A stretch of 10,352 nucleotides of DNA from an uncultured Duncaniella sp. (GCA_910587165.1 CAJUKP010000047.1:1-10352), one strand, 5' to 3'; counted from the first letter of the stretch, positions 1 through 8,121 are shown. Made by a program: numbers and translations. The notes: a model not told the origin generated them from the letters alone.

Positions 1-18
1 TACTTAACTATAATTTAT

Positions 19-294
19 TCAGAAATATTCCTCATAATCCAGAGTAAACGGACGCGTCATCCCGCGATTACGGCGGTCGGATGCATTGCCACGTGATGTC
101 CTTGCCGGATTCATTGTCACGGGTGTATTTGCCGGATGTATGGGGGCCTCACGGGGCGGCATATAGGGGATTGTCCAGGGCATGGGCGTGGTGATGCGGA
201 GGGGTGTGTTAAATCTTTGGAAACATTTGCATTGCGGGGTTATTTTTTCTATCTTTGCAGCCACATAAGTCTTAGGAAGCTCTGCATTTACCAT
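19..294 (-). CDS. Doubtful small hypothetical ORF (91 codons)
   Basis: This is an open frame with no family I recognise. Its second half, from an internal ATG at 183, is rich in Pro and Arg, ends in an acidic-aromatic tail (LDYEEYF), and uses codons like those of the neighbouring genes. The first half is AT-rich and looks non-coding. No signal peptide or membrane segment is visible. Against it: the frame runs antisense across a good plus-strand promoter at 226-257, and no convincing ribosome binding site or complete promoter precedes either start. A TAnnTTTG-like box lies on the minus strand at 335-342 but has no TTTG partner. If real, the 183 start (54 residues) is the more believable. Confidence 0.2.
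   Translation of the reverse strand: MVNAELPKTYVAAKIEKITPQCKCFQRFNTPLRITTPMPWTIPYMPPREAPIHPANTPVTMNPARTSRGNASDRRNRGMTRPFTLDYEEYF
226..257 (+). promoter_or_regulatory. Bacteroidetes-type promoter for the LruC lipoprotein gene
   Basis: TTTG at 226-229 is followed after 20 bases by TATCTTTG at 250-257. This matches the Bacteroidetes -33/-7 consensus (TTTG, 19-21 bases, TAnnTTTG). Transcription would start near 263, giving a leader of about 100 bases before the ATG at 365. The box and spacing are seen directly; the start point is inferred. Confidence 0.7.
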
Positions 295-364
295 TTGTCC
301 GGGCTGCCAGTCTTGTATTTAGCTAACATAAAACAAATATAGTAACCTACACAAGAATTTTCTG
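258..364 (+). other. Untranslated leader before the LruC lipoprotein gene
   Basis: This stretch of about 100 bases lies between the predicted promoter and the ATG. I see no strong hairpin, terminator or known riboswitch core in it. The last 30 bases are AT-rich with no clear Shine-Dalgarno sequence, as is usual in Bacteroidetes. Confidence 0.4.
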
Positions 365-3208
365 ATGATGTATAGCAGGCATTTTTACTATCATGCTTGT
401 ATGTGCGTCGCTTTACCACTTTTGCTGGCATCCTGTCAGGCTGACAAACTCCAGATTACGGCCAAGGAGGAGTATACCCGCGAGTTTCTGAAGCAATTCG
501 GGGTCCCGGACAGCAACAACGGTTGGAATGCGGCGATGCGCGTCAAGGCTGAGATCTCACCATCACATTTGGACGGCGCAGGGCGCGTGAATGTGTTCAC
601 CGCGTGGCCCACGACTCCCGGCAGTCAGTTAGTGGCATCGTTTGATGTGCCGAAGAGCAATTTTGAGTTTGATATCCCGCGTAACACCGGTTTTGTCTAT
701 GTCCAGATTCTCGACAGGGATTCCCGTCAGATCTACGGCTCGTATGCCGAGGTCAAGGATGGGGTGATGCGCATTGACGGGGCTGTGCCCTCGCGCGCAG
801 CTGAAGAGCCGGTCTATGCTTACCGGCTCACCGATCACCCGGCGATGGGCACTTTCCCTTTCAAAGAAAGCTATAACAGTGAGTTCTGGAAAAAGACGAA
901 GATATGGGATTTCTATAAACCTGATACGGGTCCTGAGTACTTGGATACGGAGACTGACCACGTTGTCATGAGTGAAGATCTTCAACTGATCAACTACTGG
1001 CCTGAACATGAAACTGTGATGAAAGCTTTCAAGGACGCCGAAAGCAACCGCATATCACTTTCCGTAAGATTTGTGCTGTCCGATCGTGGAGATCAAGACC
1101 ACCGCCAGTTCGTGTTTGGCAATGAATTGATAGCCAGTGGCTTTCTGGCTTCGCCTGCATACGAGGAGGGTAAGGAATACACTCTGAAGTATGATCTCAC
1201 GAAGGAACAAACCCAACAATTCAAGGATGGTCTTATCATAAAGGGTACAGGTGTTACTCTCAAAGAGATTTCATACAGGAATCTTCCATGGGAAGTAGTA
1301 GAAATAGATCGTGGAAATTTCTCCGATGTGTTCAATCTCTATGGTCTTGCGACTACTCCGGTGAGCAACTACACCGATTTCCGCAACAATGCCCTCGGGC
1401 CCGATCATTCGCTTGACGTCATCGGTTACTCGGCAGCCGATCTCGTGTCGCTTGTGGGACGCGAGTCGGGAGTGATGCACGAGGAGATTGATGAAAATCC
1501 ACCCCATCAGTGCAATCTGATCCGTTTCCGTGAGCAGCTGCAACCGGATGCAGGTGTGGACTATATTATGGCTGAGGATGGCCCGGTGACGGTGGACTAC
1601 TTTTTCGGAAGTGCCAGCACGTTCAACTGTCTCGGATATTTCTATTATTCGGCAGAGGAGGCGAAACTTTATCAAGGTGAGAACGGAGATAATTTCGACT
1701 TTGTGAAGATGCTTCTCAAAAAGCCCAAGTTTATCCTGATCTACCGCGCCTGTCCCGGCTATAATATACACGTAAAGCGCACGGAAGATAGCAGTTGGGA
1801 AGAGCAGTCGAAGCTGGCTGATTTCATTGACCCGAATACCGGTGACATCAACTATGATAATCTCGCCATGTCGCCGCTCGAGGATGAGGGTAAGGATAAG
1901 AAGGACAATTGGGACCACTGCATGGAGTTCACCGATATGGTGGATGATGCCGAGAAGATAATAAATGAGGGTGGCGAGAGGCCGGAGTATCCGCGTATGC
2001 GCTCGGCCAACTACCGTCTGTATTATTATCCTGACGACGCCTTCGAGGCCGAGGAAAATTCACCCACCGAGATGTATAAGCTCAAGGACGGGGCCATGCC
2101 ATCCACCATCTTCCCCAAGGGTACGCATATAGCCTTCTTCGTGATCAACGGCGGCCAATATGCTTTCCGCCGCGATGGCGAGGCCGGATTCAAGCTCGAC
2201 AGCCGCCGCATCTCATTCTCCCGACCTTTCCTCAACAAGTATCTCGGCAATGTGTTCAATGCCATGGGGCATTCCCATAGTCCACATTCGGATCCGAATA
2301 TGCCTTCCATCAACAATCCCGGCGCTCATGCCGAAGATGCGTGGACACCTTTCGTGACCTACAACTGGGCCGGACGTGTCACCATGGGTGTCGAGGACTA
2401 CTTTGCCCGCACCGAGCATCCCTACAACGGTGGCGATCATGACATGAATGATATGATATTCAGTGTCAACGGCAAGTTCGAGCGCGAACGCCCGAAGCTC
2501 GATCCCGGCGATCCGGAGCTTCCCTCGTGGATAGTGGCCTGTGAGGATCTCGGAGGCACATACGATTTCGACTTCAACGATGTGGTGTTCGGCGTATCCC
2601 ATGTGGCGGGTTCAGAGACCGCTACCGTGACGGCGCTTGCCTCGGGTGGCACCCTTCCGGTCAATATCCTCAGCAAATATCCGTCGGTCATTCCTGCCGA
2701 GAGCGAGGCTGTCGAGGTCGGAGGCAAGACCATGTATCGTCTCATACCGGAGGGTAGCAATGACGGAGAGTTTCATTCATGGTGGGGCAAAGAACGTCCG
2801 CACACCGTCCCCATAAATGTTGACCGTGGCTGGACGGCAGGTGCCACTGTCGCCATAACTGTTCCGGAGGATTTCACCATCAGCAACGGTTCGGCTGAAA
2901 ATGGCAATGTAGTTGACGGCGATGGCAACATGGGTGGATTCCGTGTGATGGTGAGACGTGACGGCAAGGAGTATAATGTCATCGTGCCTCCGTCGCTCGG
3001 TCATCAGGGTGAAGACATCGAGTCACCGCAGATGTTCCTTGTCGACAAGTCGTGGAACTGGCCTGTAGAGCGTCAGCATATAGGTGAGGTCTACAACGGA
3101 TTCTTCAAGTGGGAGCCGTCGTGGTGGAAAGCCGCCGACGGCCCGTCGAAAGGCAACGTCGTGATCCACAAGTGGAGCCCCGGCGCCATACAGACAATCG
3201 ACAGATAA
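365..3208 (+). CDS. LruC/DUF4842-domain lipoprotein with a probable ligand-binding module
   Basis: The product is a large exported lipoprotein of unknown function. The start at 365 gives a short n-region, a hydrophobic core and a lipobox LASC with lipidated Cys24; the Met at 368 would serve equally. Residues 25-29 lack the acidic run typical of Bacteroidetes surface-export signals, so its final side of the outer membrane is unclear. Residues about 38-55 carry FGVPDSNNGWN, a motif common near the N-terminus of Bacteroidales LruC-like proteins. Residues about 165-303 look like a jelly-roll carbohydrate-binding-type sandwich, ending in GLIIKGTG...LKEISY (289-302). Two Asp-rich, calcium-site-like motifs follow: DHDMNDMIF (691-699) and DFDFNDVVF (734-742). 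The C-terminal LruC domain ends with SWNWPVE (896-902) and an FFKW motif. Nothing downstream shares its transcription unit. The family call is firm; the glycan-binding role is inference. Confidence 0.85.
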   Translation: MMYSRHFYYHACMCVALPLLLASCQADKLQITAKEEYTREFLKQFGVPDSNNGWNAAMRVKAEISPSHLDGAGRVNVFTAWPTTPGSQLVASFDVPKSNFEFDIPRNTGFVYVQILDRDSRQIYGSYAEVKDGVMRIDGAVPSRAAEEPVYAYRLTDHPAMGTFPFKESYNSEFWKKTKIWDFYKPDTGPEYLDTETDHVVMSEDLQLINYWPEHETVMKAFKDAESNRISLSVRFVLSDRGDQDHRQFVFGNELIASGFLASPAYEEGKEYTLKYDLTKEQTQQFKDGLIIKGTGVTLKEISYRNLPWEVVEIDRGNFSDVFNLYGLATTPVSNYTDFRNNALGPDHSLDVIGYSAADLVSLVGRESGVMHEEIDENPPHQCNLIRFREQLQPDAGVDYIMAEDGPVTVDYFFGSASTFNCLGYFYYSAEEAKLYQGENGDNFDFVKMLLKKPKFILIYRACPGYNIHVKRTEDSSWEEQSKLADFIDPNTGDINYDNLAMSPLEDEGKDKKDNWDHCMEFTDMVDDAEKIINEGGERPEYPRMRSANYRLYYYPDDAFEAEENSPTEMYKLKDGAMPSTIFPKGTHIAFFVINGGQYAFRRDGEAGFKLDSRRISFSRPFLNKYLGNVFNAMGHSHSPHSDPNMPSINNPGAHAEDAWTPFVTYNWAGRVTMGVEDYFARTEHPYNGGDHDMNDMIFSVNGKFERERPKLDPGDPELPSWIVACEDLGGTYDFDFNDVVFGVSHVAGSETATVTALASGGTLPVNILSKYPSVIPAESEAVEVGGKTMYRLIPEGSNDGEFHSWWGKERPHTVPINVDRGWTAGATVAITVPEDFTISNGSAENGNVVDGDGNMGGFRVMVRRDGKEYNVIVPPSLGHQGEDIESPQMFLVDKSWNWPVERQHIGEVYNGFFKWEPSWWKAADGPSKGNVVIHKWSPGAIQTIDR

Positions 3209-3218
3209 TCTTCGGATA

Positions 3219-3242
3219 AGTTACTGATCAAGTTACTGATCA
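3219..3242 (+). repeat. Perfect tandem duplication of AGTTACTGATCA
   Basis: Two identical 12-base units abut (3219-3230 and 3231-3242), each containing the self-complementary TGATCA. They sit at the outer left edge of the palindromic element. The second unit aligns with the TTACCGATCAG that opens the other copy at 10017. Confidence 0.9.
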
Positions 3243-3399
3243 GTGAAGGGTACAGAAGAACAAAAGGACAAAAGAAACAAAATATTTTTTTAAAGATTCA
3301 GATAATCAATATGATAATATCTGAACAAAAATAAAAAAATATGTTTCTTTTGTCCTTTTGTTCTTCTGTACCCTTGTCCTGATACCGTCTGATAAGTAA
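3221..3399. repeat. Long palindromic intergenic element, copy 1 (possible bidirectional terminator)
   Basis: Bases 3246-3279 are the exact reverse complement of 3342-3375, a 34-base perfect arm. The pairing continues inward through an A/T-rich stretch to an inner stem TTCAGATA (3297-3304) with TATCTGAA (3318-3325), and a still smaller ATCA/TGAT at the tip. Outside the core, TTACTGATCA (3221-3230) roughly mirrors TGATAAGTAA (3390-3399), so the whole block is inverted-repeat in character. It fills the gap between the convergent LruC gene (stop at 3206-3208) and trkH (stop at 3402-3404), where it could end transcription from both sides. A related copy lies at 10017-10157. It encodes no protein. 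A folded non-autonomous mobile element is the main alternative. Confidence 0.85.
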
Positions 3400-3401
3400 T
3401 T

Positions 3402-4898
3402 CTATTTTTTCCAGAAGGATGGGGTGAATATGACGAGCACAGTGAAGAGCTCGAGGCGTCCGGTGAGCATGATGAATGCGAGGAGCCATTTACCGGCATC
3501 GGGCACGAGGGCGAATGAACCGCCGTAGCCGGTGACGCCTGACGCGAGTCCGGTGTTGCTTATGCAGGTGAAGGTTGAGAAAAACGAATCGACCAGCGGC
3601 ATTCCCATTGCCGTCAGCACGATGCCTCCGACGATGATTATGAACATATAGATGCAGAGGAACGCTGTGACTTTCGACACGGTCTCGTGCGGGATCACAC
3701 GTCCGCTGACCCTCACGGTGAGGATATTGTTGGGGTGGATGCAGCGGTCAATCTCGTTGCGGCAGTTCTTGAGCATATAGATGAGCCGGTCGAGTTTTGC
3801 ACCGCCGCTTGTCGAGCCGGCACAGGCGCCGAAATACATGAGGAACATCGACATGGAGATGGCAAATGTGCCCCAGCTGCCGAAATCGCCGACCTCGAAA
3901 CCGGTGGATGAGATGAGGGAGACAATCTGGAAGAGCGGATCGAGGGTCCACGATTTGAGCGATGTGGCCTGCCCCTTGAAGAAGATGTTGGCCACGAAAA
4001 GCACGTAGAAAAACGCTATGATGAAGAGATAGAACCGGAACACATCGTTGCTCCATACGGCGCGGAAATCGCGGTGGACGGCCCTGTAGATGAGCGTGAA
4101 GCTCACGCCTCCGATGAACATGAAGAAGGTCGTGACGATCTCGATGTAGTCACTGTGCCATAGGCTCAGCCCCTCGTCGGAGGTGGAGAATCCGCCGGTC
4201 GACATGATGGAGAATGCGTAGTTGAGGGCGTCGAATGTCTCCATCGGACCCACCTGGAGCAGGATGAAGAGGATGGCCGTGAGCGTGAAATAGATGAGCC
4301 ACAAGCTTTTGGCAGTCTGGGAGATGCGCGGACGGAGTTTGTCGTGGGTGATGCCGGTCACTTCGGCGTTGAACATCTGCATACCGCCCGAATGGTTGAG
4401 CATGGGGATCACCGCGAGGGTGAAGAGTATGATACCCATGCCGCCGATCCACTGCATGAGCGAGCGCCATATCACCGCGCCGTGGCTCAGATGGCTTATG
4501 GAGGTCATGATGGTGGCTCCGGTGGTGGTGAAGCCTGACATGGCCTCGAAGAAGGCATCGTGGACGTTCATGGGATTGACCCGGGCGATGATGAAGGGTA
4601 TCATCCCGAAAATCGAGAAGAACACCCACACCAGAGCGGTGAGGAGGAATCCCTCGCGTTTCCCCATGGCCGATGAGCTGGGGCGGATGAGTGTCATGGC
4701 TCCCCCGCAGGTGAGGGTGATGGCGAGGGTGACGAGGAATGCCCGCCAGTCGTCCTCGCCATAGTAGAGACAGGTGGCGAGCGGGAGCAGCAGGAACACA
4801 GATTCGATGACAAGCAGGAGCCCGATGACGCGGAGCACCACCGGGAAGTTGATGAACGGGAGGTTGAGCCTGAAGCGGCGCAGGTCGGTGTTGTTCAT
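3402..4898 (-). CDS. trkH: TrkH-type potassium uptake channel subunit
   Basis: This is the inner-membrane, K+-translocating subunit of a Trk system, 498 residues long and many-helixed. The four pore loops with selectivity-filter glycines are visible: SGFTTTGAT (121-129), STGGFST (233-239), SSTGFEVGD (330-338) and ISNTGLASG (446-454). The conserved CAGSTSGGAKLDR (359-371) and the C-terminal MLTGRLELFTVLV (477-489) are also present. The length is usual for TrkH and no disruption is seen. The ATG overlaps the trkA stop (ATGA at 4895-4898), so translation is probably coupled to that of its regulatory subunit. It is the last gene of the minus-strand run and is followed by the palindrome at 3221-3399. 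KtrB is a less likely label because the partner is a full double-domain TrkA. Confidence 0.95.
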   Translation of the reverse strand: MNNTDLRRFRLNLPFINFPVVLRVIGLLLVIESVFLLLPLATCLYYGEDDWRAFLVTLAITLTCGGAMTLIRPSSSAMGKREGFLLTALVWVFFSIFGMIPFIIARVNPMNVHDAFFEAMSGFTTTGATIMTSISHLSHGAVIWRSLMQWIGGMGIILFTLAVIPMLNHSGGMQMFNAEVTGITHDKLRPRISQTAKSLWLIYFTLTAILFILLQVGPMETFDALNYAFSIMSTGGFSTSDEGLSLWHSDYIEIVTTFFMFIGGVSFTLIYRAVHRDFRAVWSNDVFRFYLFIIAFFYVLFVANIFFKGQATSLKSWTLDPLFQIVSLISSTGFEVGDFGSWGTFAISMSMFLMYFGACAGSTSGGAKLDRLIYMLKNCRNEIDRCIHPNNILTVRVSGRVIPHETVSKVTAFLCIYMFIIIVGGIVLTAMGMPLVDSFFSTFTCISNTGLASGVTGYGGSFALVPDAGKWLLAFIMLTGRLELFTVLVIFTPSFWKK

Positions 4899-6229
4899 GA
4901 GAAGAGTTTCTCCACTTTATGAATCACTCCGTTGAGGGTGAACACCACCACGCGGTCGCCGGGCTGGATGAGGGTGTTTCCCCCCACGAGCTGTCCCTTC
5001 CCGTCGCGGATGAGACCGGCGATGGTCATGTAGCGCGATAGGTGCAGGTCCTTTATGGGAGCGCGTGTGATTTTCGAGCCCTCGCGCGCCACTATCTCGG
5101 CCACCTCGGCGTCGGCCAGTGCCAGACATTTTGATGTGGTGGTGTCACGGTCGAGAAGCATCTGGAAGATGCGCGACGAGGCGAGGAGTTTCTTGTTGAC
5201 GATGGTGCCGATGTTGAGTCCCTCGGCTTCCGAGATGAACTGTATGTTCTCCACCTCGGCAATGGTCTTTATGACGCCGAACTCTTTGGCCGTCAGACAG
5301 GTGAGGATGTTTGACTCACTGCTGTCGGCCAGGGCTATGAATGCGTCGGTATCGGCTATGCCGGCATCGCGCAGGGCGTCGGTGTCTCGGGCGTCGGCGT
5401 TGATGATGAGGGCGTCGGGACACTGTTCGGAGAGCTTGAGGCAGACATTGCGGTCGGGGTCGAGTATCTTGAAGTTGAAACGGTCGCCGGCCAGGTTGCA
5501 CAGGCGCACCGCAATGCGGCTTCCCCCCATGATGATGATGTCGCGTATGCGTCGCTCGGTCTTTCCGCAAAGAGGTATGAGCTGGCGCACATTGGCCGGG
5601 AGCGACATGAAATATACTATGTCGTTGGCCTCTATGCGGTCTTCGCCGCCGGGTATGATGGTCTCGTGGCGCCGCTTGATGGCCGCCACGTGGAAGTCGT
5701 GGGTGGAACGTCCCAGATCCTTGAGCTTTATGCCTATGAGCGGAGCGCCGTCGCGCAGTTTCACGCCGACGAGTATCAGCTCCCCGTCATGGAGCTCGAA
5801 CCAATGCCGCACCCAGTTGTGGTTGAGCGCGGTGATGATCTCGAGTGCGGCGAGATATTCGGGATAGATGGTGTCGTCGGCGCCGATGGAATTGAAGAAG
5901 TCGCGGTTGGCGGGATCCTTGTATTCGAAGTTGTCCACCCTCGCCACAGTCTTTCCGGCTCCGAGGCTCTTGGCTATCGAGCAGGCCACGATGTTGCGTG
6001 TCTCGAACGGGGTGACGGCGATGAACAGGTCGCATTCCTCCACTCCGGCCTGGCGCAGGGCCTTGAACGATGTAGGTCTCCCCTGACAGGTGAGCAGATT
6101 GTAGTTGGAGTCGAGCATGGCCAGTTTGGCACGATCCTCGTCCACCACGGTGATGTCCTGTTCCTCGCGCGAGAGAAGTTTGGCGAGGTGGCATCCCACC
6201 TCGCCGCATCCGGCAATGACTATTTTCAT
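4895..6229 (-). CDS. trkA: TrkA, NAD-binding regulatory subunit of Trk potassium uptake
   Basis: This is a cytoplasmic peripheral protein, 444 residues, that gates TrkH in response to bound nucleotides. It has the standard duplicated layout: RCK-N 1 (about 1-125) with the Rossmann glycines GCGEVG (7-12) and an acidic VDED (29-32) at the end of strand 2; RCK-C 1 (about 140-220); RCK-N 2 (about 229-350), whose loop reads GGSRIA (235-240); and RCK-C 2 (about 370-444), ending in the PGDRVVVF strand (423-430). The second loop has Ala where the third glycine of GxGxxG is expected, so the second site may bind nucleotide differently or weakly. Both ends overlap neighbours by ATGA: its start lies in the dxs stop (6226-6229) and its stop in the trkH start. 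Confidence 0.95.
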   Translation of the reverse strand: MKIVIAGCGEVGCHLAKLLSREEQDITVVDEDRAKLAMLDSNYNLLTCQGRPTSFKALRQAGVEECDLFIAVTPFETRNIVACSIAKSLGAGKTVARVDNFEYKDPANRDFFNSIGADDTIYPEYLAALEIITALNHNWVRHWFELHDGELILVGVKLRDGAPLIGIKLKDLGRSTHDFHVAAIKRRHETIIPGGEDRIEANDIVYFMSLPANVRQLIPLCGKTERRIRDIIIMGGSRIAVRLCNLAGDRFNFKILDPDRNVCLKLSEQCPDALIINADARDTDALRDAGIADTDAFIALADSSESNILTCLTAKEFGVIKTIAEVENIQFISEAEGLNIGTIVNKKLLASSRIFQMLLDRDTTTSKCLALADAEVAEIVAREGSKITRAPIKDLHLSRYMTIAGLIRDGKGQLVGGNTLIQPGDRVVVFTLNGVIHKVEKLFS

Positions 6230-8121
6230 TTCCTGTCGGTTACGTTGACTATGGTGTTGAATATCCCTTCGGTGTCGAATCCGCAGAGCCTGTGGAGCTC
6301 CTCGGGTTTGCCGTGCGGGATGAAACGGTCAGGCACACCGAGGCGTGTCAGGTTGAGGGTATGTCCGTTGTCGGCTGCCCATTCAAGCACAGCCGATCCG
6401 AGTCCGCCGTTGACGGTGCCGTCCTCGAGTGTGATGACCGGACATCCTGCCTCGGCCACACTTGAGAGGATCTCCTGATCGAGAGGCTTGAGGAAGACCA
6501 TGTCATAGACCCCGACATTGATGCCGCGTTCGGCGGCTGCTTTCCCGGCAGCCTCGAGCGCGTCGGCGGCAAGAGGGCCGAGTGTGAGGATGACGGCATC
6601 GGTACCCTCACGCAGTCTCTCCCCTTTGCCCACGGGCAGTATGGCGGTGGTGTCGCCGGGACGGTCAGGGGCGTTGCCGCGGGGATAGCGGATGGCGAAC
6701 GGACCGTCGAAGCCGAGGGCTGTATACATGAGCCGGCGGAGCATATCGGAGTTGCGTGGCGATGCCACCGTGATGCCGGGGATTGACCGGAGATAGGCCA
6801 GGTCGAACACACCGTGGTGTGTGGCTCCGTCATCGCCTACGAGTCCGGCCCTGTCGAGACAGAACACCACCGGAAGCCCCTCGATGGCCACATCGTGGAT
6901 GATGTGATCGTAGGCTCTCTGAAGAAATGATGAGTAGATGGCCACAAATGGTTTGAGTCCGTCCTTGGCCATGCCTCCGGCGAATGTCACCGCATGGCCT
7001 TCGGAGATGCCGACGTCGAATGTACGGTCGGGATATTTCTCGGCCATCAGATTCATTGATGTGCCTGAGGGCATGGCGGCTGTGATGCCCACCACGTCGA
7101 GATCCTTTCCGGCGATCTCGACGAGAGTGTTGCCGAACACATCCTGCCATTTCGGCGGTTTGGACGGGTCGGCGCTTTTCCGTTTGCCCGATCCGGGATC
7201 GAACGGGCCGGGAGCGTGCCACACGGCCGGATCCTTCTCGGCCGGTTCATAGCCCTTGCCTTTCACTGTCCGGAGGTGGAGAATGCGGGGGCCATGATAG
7301 TCCTTGATGTCGTTGAGCACCTTTATTATGGTGGGGAGGTCGTGGCCGTCAAACGGGCCGAAGTATCTGATGTTGAGCCCCTCGAATATGTTCTGCTCCT
7401 TGTTGATGAGCGATTTCAGACTGTTGTTGAACCGCATTATCCTCCCCTTGCCGTCGGAGGAGAAGTTGAGGAACGAGGAGAGCTTGAAACGCAGGTTGTT
7501 GTATGGCTTGGATGTGGTGAGATGTGCCAGATATGAGTTGAGCGAGCCCACGTTCCGGTCAATCGACATATCGTTGTCGTTGAGGATTATGAGAAGGTCG
7601 CTCTTTGAGTTGGCGGCGTTGTTGAGACCCTCGAAAGCGAGGCCTCCGCTTATGGAGGCGTCGCCGATCACGGCCACCACGTGGCGACGCGGCTCGTCGT
7701 CGTGGAGCTTTGCCGCCACCGCCATGCCGAGTGCGGCCGAGATGGAGTTAGAGGCGTGACCGGCCGTGAAGGTGTCGTATTCGCTCTCCTTTGGCGAGGG
7801 GAATCCCGACAGGCCTCCGAGAGTGCGGAGAGACTGGAAATCGTCTCTCCTTCCGGTGAGGATCTTGTGTCCGTAAGCCTGGTGCCCGACATCCCAGACG
7901 ATCCGGTCGTAGGGGGTGTTGAACACATAGTGGAGAGCCACCGTCAGCTCCACCGCCCCCATCGAGGAGGCAAAGTGGCCGGGACGTGTGGAGAGTGAAT
8001 TGATGAGAAACGAGCGTAGCTCTCCGCACACCTTAGGCAGCTCTCCGACGGGGAGCTTGCGAAGGTCGGCGGGGGAGTCGATGCGGCTCAGCATTGGATA
8101 GCGCGACCCGTTATCGTTCAT
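6226..8121 (-). CDS. dxs: 1-deoxy-D-xylulose-5-phosphate synthase
   Basis: The enzyme condenses pyruvate and glyceraldehyde-3-phosphate to DXP using thiamine diphosphate, the entry step of the MEP isoprenoid pathway and a feed to thiamine and pyridoxal synthesis; it is cytosolic. Numbered from the upstream ATG at 8136, motifs include GHFASSMG (53-60), WDVGHQAYGHK (81-91), TAGHAS (124-129), the TPP/Mg motif GDAS (158-161) to NDNDMSI (186-192), GPFDGHD (260-266), the catalytic Glu in DVGISEGHA (E379), DRAGLVGDDGATHHG (428-442), RYPRG (483-487) and the C-terminal FIPHG. I prefer the ATG at 8121 (631 residues): it is preceded by purine-rich GGAAAAAGAAAAG and leaves the usual few residues before YPML. 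The 8136 start (636 residues) is possible. The third TPP residue is Ala, not Gly, probably a clade feature. Confidence 0.95.
   Translation of the reverse strand: MNDNGSRYPMLSRIDSPADLRKLPVGELPKVCGELRSFLINSLSTRPGHFASSMGAVELTVALHYVFNTPYDRIVWDVGHQAYGHKILTGRRDDFQSLRTLGGLSGFPSPKESEYDTFTAGHASNSISAALGMAVAAKLHDDEPRRHVVAVIGDASISGGLAFEGLNNAANSKSDLLIILNDNDMSIDRNVGSLNSYLAHLTTSKPYNNLRFKLSSFLNFSSDGKGRIMRFNNSLKSLINKEQNIFEGLNIRYFGPFDGHDLPTIIKVLNDIKDYHGPRILHLRTVKGKGYEPAEKDPAVWHAPGPFDPGSGKRKSADPSKPPKWQDVFGNTLVEIAGKDLDVVGITAAMPSGTSMNLMAEKYPDRTFDVGISEGHAVTFAGGMAKDGLKPFVAIYSSFLQRAYDHIIHDVAIEGLPVVFCLDRAGLVGDDGATHHGVFDLAYLRSIPGITVASPRNSDMLRRLMYTALGFDGPFAIRYPRGNAPDRPGDTTAILPVGKGERLREGTDAVILTLGPLAADALEAAGKAAAERGINVGVYDMVFLKPLDQEILSSVAEAGCPVITLEDGTVNGGLGSAVLEWAADNGHTLNLTRLGVPDRFIPHGKPEELHRLCGFDTEGIFNTIVNVTDRK

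Noticed and set aside
136..342. 68-codon plus-strand frame before the LruC gene
   Set aside because: Its start precedes the predicted transcription start, composition changes abruptly along it, and the sequence has no protein-like pattern.
1271..1918. 215-codon minus-strand frame under the LruC gene
   Set aside because: It is antisense to a well-supported lipoprotein and has no motif, ribosome binding site or promoter of its own.
3219..3399. CRISPR array
   Set aside because: The repeats here are one tandem pair and an inverted repeat, with no regular repeat-spacer pattern.
5055..6478. Two 270-codon plus-strand frames opposite trkA and the end of dxs
   Set aside because: They lie wholly antisense to genes with clear motifs, have no recognisable domains, and are the expected shadows of GC-rich codon use.
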